Positions 25,051 to 34,983 of a stretch of DNA of 64,000 nucleotides are shown here, piece after piece (the first letter of the stretch is position 1; every line of letters begins with the position of its first letter). This DNA comes from Planctomycetota bacterium (GTDB lineage Bacteria > Planctomycetota > Phycisphaerae > WQYP01): NCBI GenBank assembly GCA_021818445.1, contig JAKAEB010000004.1, positions 1 through 64,000 of the forward strand, given 5' to 3'. The position numbers were made by a program, and so were the translations under genes. Below the pieces are notes generated by a model. It ran no database searches, was not told the origin of the DNA, and saw only the letters and a program-made list of their open reading frames with translations.

Positions 25051-25908
25051 ATGGCAAGTATTGAGACCATCACAGGAAAATTGGGTGCGCGTCAAGGATA
25101 TATTGCCCGGCTGGGGGCGTGGGCCATCGAAGCCAATCTGGCCCTGGGCGACATGGGCGTTTTTTTTCTAAGTACGCTGTACTGGATTTTTCGGTGGCCG
25201 GGGCGGCGGGCAATCAGCGAAACATTTGCGCAGATGTACGAGATGGGTACCAAGTCGATACCGGTTGTGATGATCGGCGGTGGATTTATTGGTGCGGTGC
25301 TGGCGGTGGAAACCCTGCCGCAGTTTCAGGAAATTGGCCTGGCAAGCCGCGTAGGGTCCATCATTGTCATAAGCGTGGTTAAACAGGTGGGGCCGATTCT
25401 CACGGCGGTGATGCTGGCGGGGCGTCTGGGCGGCGCGATGACGGCCGAACTGGGCACCATGCGTGTGACCGAGCAGATTGACGCCCTGCGTGTGATGGGC
25501 GCCGACCCGGTCCGAACGCTGGTTGTGCCGCGCGTTTTGGCGTGCGTCATCATGACACCAATCCTTACACTTTACAGCGATGCGATCGGTATTTTGGGTG
25601 GATGGCTGGTAGCCGTACGGGTGGAAGGGGTGCGCAATTATCCGTTTTGGCACTATGCGGCGCAGTCCACGGATCTGTTCACCGTCAACGTGGGGCTGAT
25701 CAAGGCATTTTTCTTTGGGGTCGTTATTTCTACCGTGGCCTGCTACAAGGGGTTTCGCTGCGGCAACGGCGCGCAAGGCGTAGGGAAGGCGTGTACCGAG
25801 GCATTTGTGACTGGCTTTTGTCTGATTTTGCTGAGCAATTTTATTCTGGCGCTGGGACTTAATAATTTGTACAATGCACTTTACCCCAATCAACCGAGCG
25901 TGCTGTAA
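25051..25908 (+). CDS. MlaE-family ABC transporter permease
   Basis: Inner-membrane permease of the MlaE/TTG2/YrbE group, which with an ATPase and an MCE protein moves phospholipids between membranes. About 285 residues with the family segments IPVVMIGGGFIGAVLAVE, GPILTAVMLAGRLGGAMTAELGTMRVTEQIDALRVMG (shown in parts) and PRVLACVIMTPILTLYSD; five or so membrane helices. The conserved ELGTMRVTEQIDAL loop is the ATPase-coupling patch. The ATG at 25051 has GGGAC at a fair distance; an earlier ATG at 24976 in the same frame would add 25 residues. The ATPase gene follows 3 bp later. No MCE (MlaD) gene is in the window. Confidence 0.9.
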   Translation: MASIETITGKLGARQGYIARLGAWAIEANLALGDMGVFFLSTLYWIFRWPGRRAISETFAQMYEMGTKSIPVVMIGGGFIGAVLAVETLPQFQEIGLASRVGSIIVISVVKQVGPILTAVMLAGRLGGAMTAELGTMRVTEQIDALRVMGADPVRTLVVPRVLACVIMTPILTLYSDAIGILGGWLVAVRVEGVRNYPFWHYAAQSTDLFTVNVGLIKAFFFGVVISTVACYKGFRCGNGAQGVGKACTEAFVTGFCLILLSNFILALGLNNLYNALYPNQPSVL

Positions 25909-25911
25909 CCT

Positions 25912-26712
25912 ATGGCTGAAAATCTGAATGCAACATCAACTCCGGCACCGGCGCTGATTCGGTTTAAGGATGTTCATAAACGCTTTGGCCCGCAAGTGGT
26001 TCTCAACGGCGTAACCATGGCGTTTACGGAGGGACAGACCACGGTGGTTCTGGGCCCCTCCGGCACGGGTAAATCGGTACTGCTTAAGCATATTGTGGGG
26101 CTACTGCAGCCGGATGTCGGGGGCGTATTTTACCGCGACACACGTATTGACCATCTCAATGACCGGGGGATGGAGCCGATCCGAAAAAAAATTGGTTTTT
26201 TGTTTCAGCTCAGCGCCCTGTTTGACTCCATGACGGTGGGAGACAATGTGGCCTTTCCGCTGCGCGAGCACTCCAAGCTTTCAAAAACGGACATCCGTGA
26301 TCGCGTGGCGGAACGGCTGGCGATGGTGGGAATGGAAAACAGTGAAAAAAAAATGCCTGGAGAACTTTCCGGCGGGCAGCGTAAGCGGGTGGCCCTGGCG
26401 CGCGCCATCGCCCTGAATCCTGAATTGGTGCTGTATGACGAACCCACGACAGGCCTGGATCCGATTCGATCGGATGTGATTAATGAACTCATACTTAAAT
26501 TGCATGAAGAACTGAAAGTCTCTGCCATTGTCGTCACCCACGATATGACCAGTGCCTTCAAGGTGGGAGACCGACTGGTTATGCTGATGGGTGGAAGTAT
26601 TATCGCCGATGGCACAGCCGATGAATTGCGTTCACACAGCGACCCGCGCGTTCAGCGGTTTATCGCTGGTCGGGCGGATGAGGAAGACCTGCGGGCGTTG
26701 CATCGGATATAG
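25912..26712 (+). CDS. MlaF-type ABC transporter ATP-binding protein
   Basis: Cytoplasmic ATPase partner of the preceding MlaE-like permease, about 266 residues. Walker A GPSGTGKS (about residue 48), Q-loop FLFQLSALFDSMTV, signature LSGGQRKRVALARAI, Walker B LVLYDEPTTGLDP and the switch His in VVTHDM are all present, so it should be active. The QLSALFDSMTVGDNVAFPL segment is typical of MlaF. The short gap to the permease indicates an operon. Confidence 0.94.
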   Translation: MAENLNATSTPAPALIRFKDVHKRFGPQVVLNGVTMAFTEGQTTVVLGPSGTGKSVLLKHIVGLLQPDVGGVFYRDTRIDHLNDRGMEPIRKKIGFLFQLSALFDSMTVGDNVAFPLREHSKLSKTDIRDRVAERLAMVGMENSEKKMPGELSGGQRKRVALARAIALNPELVLYDEPTTGLDPIRSDVINELILKLHEELKVSAIVVTHDMTSAFKVGDRLVMLMGGSIIADGTADELRSHSDPRVQRFIAGRADEEDLRALHRI

Positions 26713-26805
26713 CACCCGCGCCGCGGTGTTGCATTTGCGACGGCTCAACCATTATGCGTTGCACCCCGTAAAAAAGGGTATGGAAGTGCTGGAGTAATTG
26801 GATAG

Positions 26806-28092
26806 ATGCCCATCCTTATGTGGCTGACTGGTGGATTGGCGACTACCGCCCTGCTGCTTTGGGCCGTGGTTATTTTCAGCCCGTCGGGTCGGCACCATTC
26901 GCGCTTTACCTACAACCTTAACCATCAACCCGATGATTTGAACAATGCGGTGGATCAAGAACCGTTTACCGAACGTTGGGGGGGCGATCCGGAACATTGG
27001 CCACCGGTAACGGTGATAGCACCGGGCCGAAATGAGGGCCATGTGCTTAAGCGGACGCTCGGGTCGCTGTGCCAGATGACATATCCCGATTACCGCGTCA
27101 TATTTGTGGACGACCAATCGACGGATAATACCGCCGACATATGCAAAGAATTGCAACAACGCTACCGGCACCTGACGGTGGTGCATAATCAGACCCCCCC
27201 ACCAACCGGCTGGACCGGCAAGGTGTGGGCAGTGCATCAGGCGGACCAATATATCACGACACCTTATGTGCTATTCACCGATTCCGACATGGTGCACCAT
27301 CCCGAATCGCTTACCTATGCGATGCGTCTTGCCTTGCATCGGAAACTGGATTTACTCACCCTGCTGCCCTGGATGACGCCGGGCGGTGCTGTTGAACAGG
27401 CGGTGATGCTGACTGCCACGCTGGCCATACAGCGTCTGGCCCCCCTGCCGGTGGTCAACCGATCCACCCACCCGATGCCGCTGACGGCCGGGGCTTATAT
27501 GCTGTTCCGCACCGCGGCTTATGACGCCATCGGGCGGCACGCCGGTATTCGCGGTCAGATTATTGAAGATTTAGCCATTGGCCGAAAAACGCGATCTGAG
27601 GGGTTTCGTGTATTTACCACGTATTCCCCCGATTTACTGGCCGGTCGGATGTATGAGGGATTGGGCGACACGTTTCGCGGGCTTAAAAAGAATGCGTACA
27701 CGGGCCTGAGTTGTTCGTTGCCGTGGGCCATATTTGCACTGGGTTCACTGTTCTGTCTCGGTGTGCTGGTGCCGGTCTATTTGTTTATTGCGGTGGCGGG
27801 CTGGATGGTTGCGCCATCTGTCGGCTGGCTGGCAGCAGGGCTGGCAGCAGGCGTGCTGAATATATTATTTTTTGCGCACGCTTACCGCGTCCGCAAAGAG
27901 GCCCGGCAAAAACCGGGGGTGGAATTTCTCCTGCCGCTGGGTGTGCTGTTTTCGATGCTGACCCTTCTGGGCAGCATGTGGGATTATTACGTACATGGCG
28001 GCAGCATCTGGGCGGGACGCCACTATTCAAAAAGTAAGATCGACCACACGGCCCCTATCCTTACGCCCGATAAAACCGTCAGTCCCAAATAG
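26806..28092 (+). CDS. Membrane glycosyltransferase family 2, HpnB-like
   Basis: About 428 residues: an N-terminal membrane helix, a GT-A catalytic domain, and three or four C-terminal membrane helices. The domain has VTVIAPGRNEGHVLKRTL, the nucleotide-sugar DDQSTDNTAD, the acceptor-side PPTGWTGKVWAVHQA, LFTDSDMVHHP (the DxD-type metal site) and GAYMLFRTAAYDAIG, then IEDLAIGRKTRSEG. The TGWTGK and GAYML patches match hopene-associated glycosyltransferase HpnB and related enzymes. No other hopanoid gene is in the window, so the lipid acceptor is unproven. It starts 93 bp after the MlaF-like gene on the same strand, which may mean a shared role in outer-membrane lipids. Confidence 0.82.
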   Translation: MPILMWLTGGLATTALLLWAVVIFSPSGRHHSRFTYNLNHQPDDLNNAVDQEPFTERWGGDPEHWPPVTVIAPGRNEGHVLKRTLGSLCQMTYPDYRVIFVDDQSTDNTADICKELQQRYRHLTVVHNQTPPPTGWTGKVWAVHQADQYITTPYVLFTDSDMVHHPESLTYAMRLALHRKLDLLTLLPWMTPGGAVEQAVMLTATLAIQRLAPLPVVNRSTHPMPLTAGAYMLFRTAAYDAIGRHAGIRGQIIEDLAIGRKTRSEGFRVFTTYSPDLLAGRMYEGLGDTFRGLKKNAYTGLSCSLPWAIFALGSLFCLGVLVPVYLFIAVAGWMVAPSVGWLAAGLAAGVLNILFFAHAYRVRKEARQKPGVEFLLPLGVLFSMLTLLGSMWDYYVHGGSIWAGRHYSKSKIDHTAPILTPDKTVSPK

Positions 28093-28178
28093 GTATTTGT
28101 GCCGGTGCTGGCACGTCAAGTCATACTTGCAGACTTGCGGTGGCGGGTGCACTATATCCATGTTTCGTGGAGGGAATT

Positions 28179-29711
28179 ATGCTCGCCAAAGTTCGCAGTT
28201 TCGTCCTGCAGGGTATTGAAGCGCTTGATTGCGAAGTGGAAGTGGATATCGCCCAGAAAGATTATGGCGATCCACTGATTGTCGGCCTGGCCAATGCCGC
28301 GGTGCGCGAGGCGCTGGACCGCATTCAAACGGCGATGATTAACAGCGGCTACACCTGGCCGGAGCGGAAACTGCTGGTGAACCTCGCCCCGGCGGATATA
28401 AAGAAAGACGGCAGCAGTCTGGAATTGCCCATCGCATTGGGGATACTTCACGCCAATAAGGTGATACAGGGTGATCGGCACAAGCGTTTTCTGGTGGCTG
28501 GAGAATTGGCCCTTGACGGCAGCGTGCGGCCGATTAAGGGGGCACTGTCATTGGCGATGCTGGCGGCGGAAAACCGGATGACGGGGGTATTGCTGCCGGC
28601 CGCCAACGCCCGTGAGGCGGCGGTGGTGCCCGACATCGAGGTATATGCCATCGATTCGCTGGCCGCGATGGTGGGTTTTCTCAACGGCCAACTGGAACTG
28701 ACTCCCGAAACCCCCGAGAGCTTGGATGATGTGGATGTAACATCACTTTACGAAGTGGATTTTGCCGATGTGCGTGGCCAGGAAATCGTCAAGCGGGCGA
28801 TGACGATTGCCGCCGCCGGATATCACAATGTACTTTTGCTCGGGCCGCCCGGCGCGGGTAAAACGATGCTTTGTCAGCGGTTGCCGACCATTATGCCGCC
28901 CCTTTCCCGCCGCGAGGCACTTGAAACGTCGCAGATTTATTCGGCGTGCGGCCTGCTGCCCAAAGGTGCAAGTTTGATGCGTCAGCGACCGGTGCGGATG
29001 CCGCACCACAGTGCCAGCGGGCCGGCGTTGGTGGGCGGCGGGTCGATCCCGCGGCCTGGTGAGGTGTCGCTGGCGCATCATGGAATATTATTTTTAGATG
29101 AATTACCGGAATTTCAACGCCATGTTCTCGAGACACTTCGCCAGCCGCTGGAATCGGGTGTGGTGACGGTGGCGCGATCGCATTCCAGCGTGTCATTTCC
29201 GGCCCGCTTTATGCTGGTGGCGGCGATGAATCCAACGGCCGCCGGCAAAGGCAATTTAGACCGCCGCAAGGCAAAATCAACTGAAATTCAGGCCATGGAC
29301 AAATACATGGGGAAGCTTTCCGGGCCGCTGCTGGACCGTATCGATATTCATCTGGAGGTGCCGGCCGTGACGTACCGCGACTTAACCAGTAAAACTTTGG
29401 GTACCACTTCGGCGCAGATGCGCCAGGCGGTGGAGCGGGCGCGCGCCATTCAAACGCAGCGGTTTGGCGATGGTGGTGCGATGACCAATGCCTCGATGAA
29501 GACCAAGGACCTTCAGAAGTTCTGTGCGCTTGATGAAGTATGTATGCGTTTGATGAAGCAGGCCATGGAGGAATTGGGATTAAGCGCCCGCGCTTTTGAT
29601 AAGGTACGACGGCTGGCCCGCACGATTGCCGATCTGGACGCCGCCGAGAGCATTTCAGCCGTGCATCTGACCGAGGCGATTGGCTATCGGCTGCTGGACC
29701 GAAAGTATTAA
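28179..29711 (+). CDS. comM: ComM/YifB-family AAA+ ATPase (Mg-chelatase-like)
   Basis: About 510 residues. The N-terminal Lon-protease-like ChlI domain starts MLAKVRSFVLQGIEALDCEV and includes LVNLAPADIKKDGSSLELPIALGIL. The AAA+ core has Walker A LLLGPPGAGKTML, Walker B GILFLDELPEF and sensor VAAMNPTAAG, with the C-terminal lid ending LTEAIGYRLLDRKY. ComM is a hexameric helicase that helps branch migration during natural transformation in other bacteria; YifB homologues also occur in non-competent species. A GGAGGG ribosome site precedes ATG 28179. Full length. Confidence 0.92.
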   Translation: MLAKVRSFVLQGIEALDCEVEVDIAQKDYGDPLIVGLANAAVREALDRIQTAMINSGYTWPERKLLVNLAPADIKKDGSSLELPIALGILHANKVIQGDRHKRFLVAGELALDGSVRPIKGALSLAMLAAENRMTGVLLPAANAREAAVVPDIEVYAIDSLAAMVGFLNGQLELTPETPESLDDVDVTSLYEVDFADVRGQEIVKRAMTIAAAGYHNVLLLGPPGAGKTMLCQRLPTIMPPLSRREALETSQIYSACGLLPKGASLMRQRPVRMPHHSASGPALVGGGSIPRPGEVSLAHHGILFLDELPEFQRHVLETLRQPLESGVVTVARSHSSVSFPARFMLVAAMNPTAAGKGNLDRRKAKSTEIQAMDKYMGKLSGPLLDRIDIHLEVPAVTYRDLTSKTLGTTSAQMRQAVERARAIQTQRFGDGGAMTNASMKTKDLQKFCALDEVCMRLMKQAMEELGLSARAFDKVRRLARTIADLDAAESISAVHLTEAIGYRLLDRKY

Positions 29712-29771
29712 AGATGATCAGAATATTGATGCCGGTCATCAGGTGGGTATCGTCTTGACTGAGGAGCTGTT

Positions 29772-30809
29772 ATGTGGGGACTTAAGGCGGGACATTCATT
29801 TGCCACATTGGTTGCCATCGGCGTGGCGGCGGCGGGAATAGTGGGATTGATTGGCAGTGGAGCCGCGATGGGTGCGCCGCGTTTCAAGCCGCCACCGATC
29901 AATAAAAATGTCACCATTTCCAATGGTGGTCTGTCGGTGACATTTAATATCGCATGGGGTGCGGTGGTGGTGGGCATCTCCAATAAAAACATTGCTCATG
30001 GATTAAATATGGTCGACTACCACGATGTCGGGCGCGAACTGCAGGTAGACCAGTTTGTATACTGGAATAAGCCGGGCCGCCAGCCTCTGCTGGTTAATCC
30101 GACACAGGCCGGTGCGGAGGGATATCAGGGTTATTACAAACACCCGCACGGTATTGCGATCCGGCAGAAAGGCAGTCCGGTGGTGCGGTGGAAGGCCGGT
30201 CGCCATCATTTTTTTGCTGTTATCAGGCCATGGGATTACGATACCGGTAACCCCACGGACTGGATTTATACCGAAAGCGTCAACATTGACCGCCATGGTG
30301 TTGCCCATTTTCAATATGTGTTCCGCCGCCATGGCCATGGAACCTTTCGGATGAATACGGAAATACCGACACTTTATTCCGACCGGACCGATGCGTTCAT
30401 GTATCCAACGCTGAACCCTTATGTGCACAATGCGGCAAGTCGGCGCTGTGCCAAAACTGGGCATTGGCCGGTGCGGCGGATTGGCCGAACACCACGCTGG
30501 GGTAGCATTCACACGGTGTCCAAGGGGTGGATAGCGAATATTGATTCGGTAAATAACATCGGGATTTTTTATACCACGCCAGTGGGCCTACCGGAGATGA
30601 TGGGGTGTTTTCCGGGTGCCGGGGTTTCAGATCATCTTCCGCTGGGTAAAACCAATGTGGCGGGCATGTATCTGTTATGCCGACCGCGGGAGGTGTACTC
30701 TGTACGATTTGCGGTTTTGGTGGCGACGCCGCAGACCGGCCCGGGGCTGATTTCACGGCAGGCCCCGGCGCAATTGAGAATCAATGGCAAAATATGGCAT
30801 CGACATTAA
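29772..30809 (+). CDS. Secreted hypothetical protein at the edge of the carbohydrate island
   Basis: About 345 residues with an N-terminal hydrophobic signal (FATLVAIGVAAAGIVGLIGSGAAMG) and then a beta-strand-rich body (VTISNGGLSVTFNIAWGAVVV, VDQFVYWNKPGRQPL, IDSVNNIGIFYTTP). The pattern resembles the beta-sandwich of sugar-binding or mutarotase-like proteins but I cannot name a family. GAGGAG lies about ten bases before the ATG. It converges on the GH92 gene, so a carbohydrate role is plausible from position only. Confidence 0.7.
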   Translation: MWGLKAGHSFATLVAIGVAAAGIVGLIGSGAAMGAPRFKPPPINKNVTISNGGLSVTFNIAWGAVVVGISNKNIAHGLNMVDYHDVGRELQVDQFVYWNKPGRQPLLVNPTQAGAEGYQGYYKHPHGIAIRQKGSPVVRWKAGRHHFFAVIRPWDYDTGNPTDWIYTESVNIDRHGVAHFQYVFRRHGHGTFRMNTEIPTLYSDRTDAFMYPTLNPYVHNAASRRCAKTGHWPVRRIGRTPRWGSIHTVSKGWIANIDSVNNIGIFYTTPVGLPEMMGCFPGAGVSDHLPLGKTNVAGMYLLCRPREVYSVRFAVLVATPQTGPGLISRQAPAQLRINGKIWHRH

Positions 30810-30839
30810 CATCCGTACGCTATAGGCGTGCGGCACATT

Positions 30840-33293
30840 TCAATGTGATTTCCCCATCACGCCGGAGGGTGGCCGGTGATTGGGTGCCGACGCCCAGGTT
30901 TGGTTGGGCGTTGGCCGCATGACAAAATGAAGTTCACCGCCTGCAACGATTTCTGCATGAGTGATCCATGATCGCATTAATGGACGGCCATTAAGCCACG
31001 CCTCACCAATGTACACATTGCGATATGAATTATTTTTGGTGGTGATGAGGAATTGTGTTGCATGCTGCCGATTATGAATCACGGCACGACGCACCAGCGG
31101 GCTGCCAATGACATATACGCCGGTCGCGGGGTTTACACTGTAAAAACCCAATGCACCGAGCACAAAGCAGCTTGACGTTTGACCGCAGTCATCGTTGCCG
31201 GGAATTCCGGCCGGCGAGTTTCGATACAGACCGAGCATCCTTCTTACCCAGAATTGAGTCTTCCACGCGGCCCCCGCAAAGCAGTAGAGATAGGGGATGT
31301 GGTTGCTCGGTTCATCGCCTTGCGCATCCTGTCCCAGCATGGCACTGATATCGGGCGGCGAGTTGGAGGTACGGGAGGACGCGGCAAACAGTGCGTCAAG
31401 CTTGGCGATGAATGCCGAATCGCCCCCGTATAAGTCAATCAGCCCCTGCACGTCCTGCATCACGTTAAAGGTGGCCTGCCATGCATCGGATTCGGTGTAA
31501 TCGCTCCAATATTCGCGGCCGGGTACAAATGGCTTGCGCCAATGACCGTTGGCCAGGCGCCCCCGCATGAAGCCGCTTTGCGGATCAAAAAGATGGCGAT
31601 AGTTTTGCCCCCATCGATAAAACATCCGCATGTCGTGATGTCTGCCCATCAGCTCGGCCATGGCCCCCACGCACCAATAGTCGTAGGCCAAATCCAGCGT
31701 GGCCGACACGGCCGACACCCGTGGGCCGGACGGCACATAACCCTTGCGACGAAAGATATCCTGATTGCGGCTGGTGAATAGACTGCCGACTAATGCGGTT
31801 TCGCGCATGGCGGCATAGGCAGCTTGGGCATCAAAGCCGCGAAAACCACGCGTGTACGCGGCCAGTATCATGGCGGCGGAGTGAAAGCCGCCCATCGCCC
31901 AAGTTTCATTGCCCCACAAGGGCCAGACAGGAAGTGCGTGGGCCTTAAGTTGCCTGTAATCCAGCAAAAGGGTATTGACCAGATCATTGATGCGGTGCGG
32001 GGCCGCGAGCGTCAGCAGCGGAAATTCGCCACGAAAGATGTCCCAGATGGACATGGTGGTGTAATTGGTAAACCCGGGGGCGGGATGATTTTTATGGTCT
32101 TCACCCCGGTAAGAGCCGTCAACATTGTTGAAGGTTGCCGGCGCAATCATGCAGTGGTAAAGCCCCGAGTAGAAACAGCGCGTCAGATTTGCGTCAATTA
32201 ACTGCGCATCGATCCCGGAGAGTGCTTCGCCCCAACCGCTGCCGGCCGCCTGCACGACCCGGTCGAAATGCCAGTCCGGAAGCTCTCTGGCTGCGTTGAG
32301 TTTGGCACCTTCAACACCCGTGCATGAAAGCCCAACTTTCACCAGGAGCGGTTTCTGACTCGGCGGTACATGGAATATAGCCTTTACATGTTGACCGGAA
32401 TATTTATCCCCGATTTTTGCCTCGCTGAGATGGCCGTCCACTTGCACCGATACATGCTGGAGCGGCGTTGCAAATTCAATAACGAAATAAACCTGCTTTT
32501 GGGCAGCCCATCCATGAGTAAAGCGATATCCGCTGATGCGCGTGGAACTTTCCACATTTAAGCCGGCGTGATATACCTTGCATCCCAGGCCATGTACCAA
32601 ATCAAGAATTACACCGTTGTCACGGCCCGCGTCTGCCGGGGGAAAATGGTAGCGGTGCATGCCGCAGCGTGTTGTAGCCGTCAATTCAGCCGTTACGCCG
32701 GTTGAAGCAAGCTTTACCTTATAATATCCCGCCTTGGCGATTTCGTCGGCGTGACTGAAGCGGCAACTGTAGCCGCTATCCTGCAGTCGCGATACCCAGC
32801 CGGAACCGGCTCCCAGTGCTGCGATCTGAGCCTGATGTTGACGGCCGGGAACACCTGCGTGCCAGCCCCAGTTGCGCCCCTCTACGAGCGGCATGAGCAG
32901 CACGTCGCCGAGATCAACAGCACCGGTACCGGAGAGATGAGTGTGAGAAAAGCCGACAATAGTATTATCAGAATAATGATATCCGGAACAATGATCCCAG
33001 CCATACAAGTCGTACCAATTATGCCATTTGGTTTCCGGTGGCCCGGCCGTATCGGGGCTTAACTGTACCAGCCCAAACGGAGCCGCCGCACCGGGGAAGG
33101 TATGTCCATGCCAACCGGTTCCGACCATGGGATTTACCATCGCTACAGGTTGCCATGGTTCAACGATGGCCGCGTTTTTGGGGTGGGACGCCCTCGCGAT
33201 TTCATCAGGTATCTGAATGGTTGCCGACGCCGCACAGGCAAAAGCCTGCAAAAACCGGCGACGATTGAATCTCATCTGCGGTTGCGTTTTCAT
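30840..33293 (-). CDS. GH92 family alpha-mannosidase, Tat-exported
   Basis: Calcium-dependent exo-alpha-mannosidase family. The N-terminus RFNRRRFLQAFACAASA is a Tat-type signal. The GH92 opening VNPMVGTGWHGHTFPGAAAPFG, then VQLSPDT, HCSGYHYSDNTIVGFSHTHLSG and GDVLLMPL is near-consensus, and the C-terminal domain has the catalytic-base patch IPGNDDCGQTSSCFVLGALGFYSVNP (shown without a break in the gene at about residue 720). About 817 residues, the normal size. The ATG at 33293 has GGAG seven bases upstream. GH92 members remove alpha-1,2, 1,3 or 1,4 mannose; which linkage cannot be told. It lies on the same strand as the next unassigned protein and the GH2 enzyme. Confidence 0.94.
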   Translation of the reverse strand: MKTQPQMRFNRRRFLQAFACAASATIQIPDEIARASHPKNAAIVEPWQPVAMVNPMVGTGWHGHTFPGAAAPFGLVQLSPDTAGPPETKWHNWYDLYGWDHCSGYHYSDNTIVGFSHTHLSGTGAVDLGDVLLMPLVEGRNWGWHAGVPGRQHQAQIAALGAGSGWVSRLQDSGYSCRFSHADEIAKAGYYKVKLASTGVTAELTATTRCGMHRYHFPPADAGRDNGVILDLVHGLGCKVYHAGLNVESSTRISGYRFTHGWAAQKQVYFVIEFATPLQHVSVQVDGHLSEAKIGDKYSGQHVKAIFHVPPSQKPLLVKVGLSCTGVEGAKLNAARELPDWHFDRVVQAAGSGWGEALSGIDAQLIDANLTRCFYSGLYHCMIAPATFNNVDGSYRGEDHKNHPAPGFTNYTTMSIWDIFRGEFPLLTLAAPHRINDLVNTLLLDYRQLKAHALPVWPLWGNETWAMGGFHSAAMILAAYTRGFRGFDAQAAYAAMRETALVGSLFTSRNQDIFRRKGYVPSGPRVSAVSATLDLAYDYWCVGAMAELMGRHHDMRMFYRWGQNYRHLFDPQSGFMRGRLANGHWRKPFVPGREYWSDYTESDAWQATFNVMQDVQGLIDLYGGDSAFIAKLDALFAASSRTSNSPPDISAMLGQDAQGDEPSNHIPYLYCFAGAAWKTQFWVRRMLGLYRNSPAGIPGNDDCGQTSSCFVLGALGFYSVNPATGVYVIGSPLVRRAVIHNRQHATQFLITTKNNSYRNVYIGEAWLNGRPLMRSWITHAEIVAGGELHFVMRPTPNQTWASAPNHRPPSGVMGKSH

Positions 33294-33375
33294 AAGCATC
33301 TCCATGAAAGTTGCGGTCCGCACCGGGCGGCCACGTCGGCCTGGCTATTGGTGTGCGGCTCGCGGCTGATGCCAA

Positions 33376-34983
33376 TCACGGTGTGCGGTTTGCCTGGCCG
33401 GACCGCAAAACCTTCAGACGATCATCCGACAAATCCAGTCGATACATGAGCTGATTGTAGTCATAGCGCGGCGTAGGATGATCGTTACCGGAAAATGTCA
33501 CGCTGTAGGTGCCTTCAAAATACATTATTTTTCCATTATTTTGGTCAAAAAATGGGTGGTGCGCGGGGTTGTAGAGCGAATAGTGGGGATGCGTCGCCAC
33601 TTTGACGGCCTTCCCCCAGGGGCCTGTCGGTGTTTTTGCGACCGTGCACCATATCTCGCCAAGAAATGATACGCCCCCCGCCTGACAGCCTATCAGCACC
33701 CATTGGCGAAGATATTGGTTGTAACAGCATGATCCACCGGCGATTCGCACCGGGCTGTCTGTGGCCGCATCGACCACTTGAAGGCGGGCTTCATGCGGTT
33801 CAATGAGACCGAGTTTTATCAGTTCAGCTTCCTGATCCTGTGAAATGGGCGGCGTATGAGGACGCCACTTCCAGATAATTCTTCCGGCCGAGTCCCGATC
33901 CAGGTGGGTTTTGTCGCTGGCAAAATGCGTACCGGTTTTCAGGCAGGTGAACGCCTCATATGCCGCCGGGTCAGCGGCATCGTGCAGCCGTGCTTTTACC
34001 CGGACGGTGGGGAACGGCGAACTGAAGAGGCAGTAAGCCACCCCTCGATCTGCATAGAGTGCGGATTGTCCGTTGGGTGCGTTCCAATCAACTTCGCGTG
34101 GAAGGACGACATATTTTTCAAATATCCTCCGCTGATCATTCCAGACGGCAATGCCATGTTCAATTACTTCGCCGAGTCCGTGCCTACGGGAATAGTGGGC
34201 CATCATGCGCATCCGGCCGGCACCGTCGGGCAGTACGGTGAGGCCGCCAATCCATACCACTCCGCCATGCTCGTTCGGCAGCGGGCACATGGGGCGGCAG
34301 AATCCGTCGCTATTAACAAAATAATTCAGATTAATGCCGACTTGCGGATTTAATCCGCCCTTTCCCGGCAGGTCGGATACCGCACCGGACGTGCGGAAAT
34401 TCCCCAGTGGGTATGACACTCGCGCCGTGTCGCCCCAGAACCAATGTATCTTGCCTCGATAAATGACAGCCTGCACCGAATCCTGCCCCATGACATCGCC
34501 ATTAAGCAATGGCCGGACAATGGGGGCGGAATGCCCCAGCAGCACGCTTGCGTCGTATATACCCTCGCCGGTCACCCGGTATATTCGCTCCGCGATGTTG
34601 ACACGCTGCATGGTCACCTGCACGGCGGCACCGGGTTTTACATTGACGGCAAATCCGGCGTAGCCGAAGGAGTCCTTGGGGTGCTCATAGCCCGGAGAAG
34701 ACATATTAAAATATACTTTATGCCGCATGAGTCCCGGGTCGGTTACGGCCGCCCATCCTGCGCTGTCGGTGTAATAGCGCACATCATTGGTGGTGCGCAG
34801 CTCAACGAGAGGTATGCCGCGGCGCGTTTTTTCGTCAATGACGCGGATGCCAAAGGGCTTTGCGCCGGAAAGGTGCTGATATTCAAATGGAATAGCGTGG
34901 GAACGCCGGTGCTCCAGTAAGAGACCGCTGATACCTGCGGCGACTCCCTGCTTGATCAATTGCCTTCGGTCACCATGTGCCAT
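33376..34983 (-). CDS. Secreted protein with N-terminal carboxypeptidase-regulatory-like domain and beta-propeller-like region
   Basis: About 535 residues. A basic N-terminus with a weak Tat/Sec signal (GDRRQLIKQGVAAGISGLLLEHRR) is followed by a small beta-sandwich (about 35-130; IRVIDEKTRRGIPLVELRTTN, TDSAGWAAVTDPGL) and then a region with blade-like repeats (AVIYRGKIHWFWGDT, GGVVWIGGLTVLPDG, KIMYFEGTYSVTFSG). The GQDSVQAVIYRGKIHWFWGDT pattern recalls DUF4185 or GH43-like propellers. Catalytic residues cannot be assigned. Lying between GH92 and GH2 genes on the same strand, it is probably a glycan-active or glycan-binding partner. Confidence 0.7.
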   Translation of the reverse strand: MAHGDRRQLIKQGVAAGISGLLLEHRRSHAIPFEYQHLSGAKPFGIRVIDEKTRRGIPLVELRTTNDVRYYTDSAGWAAVTDPGLMRHKVYFNMSSPGYEHPKDSFGYAGFAVNVKPGAAVQVTMQRVNIAERIYRVTGEGIYDASVLLGHSAPIVRPLLNGDVMGQDSVQAVIYRGKIHWFWGDTARVSYPLGNFRTSGAVSDLPGKGGLNPQVGINLNYFVNSDGFCRPMCPLPNEHGGVVWIGGLTVLPDGAGRMRMMAHYSRRHGLGEVIEHGIAVWNDQRRIFEKYVVLPREVDWNAPNGQSALYADRGVAYCLFSSPFPTVRVKARLHDAADPAAYEAFTCLKTGTHFASDKTHLDRDSAGRIIWKWRPHTPPISQDQEAELIKLGLIEPHEARLQVVDAATDSPVRIAGGSCCYNQYLRQWVLIGCQAGGVSFLGEIWCTVAKTPTGPWGKAVKVATHPHYSLYNPAHHPFFDQNNGKIMYFEGTYSVTFSGNDHPTPRYDYNQLMYRLDLSDDRLKVLRSGQANRTP

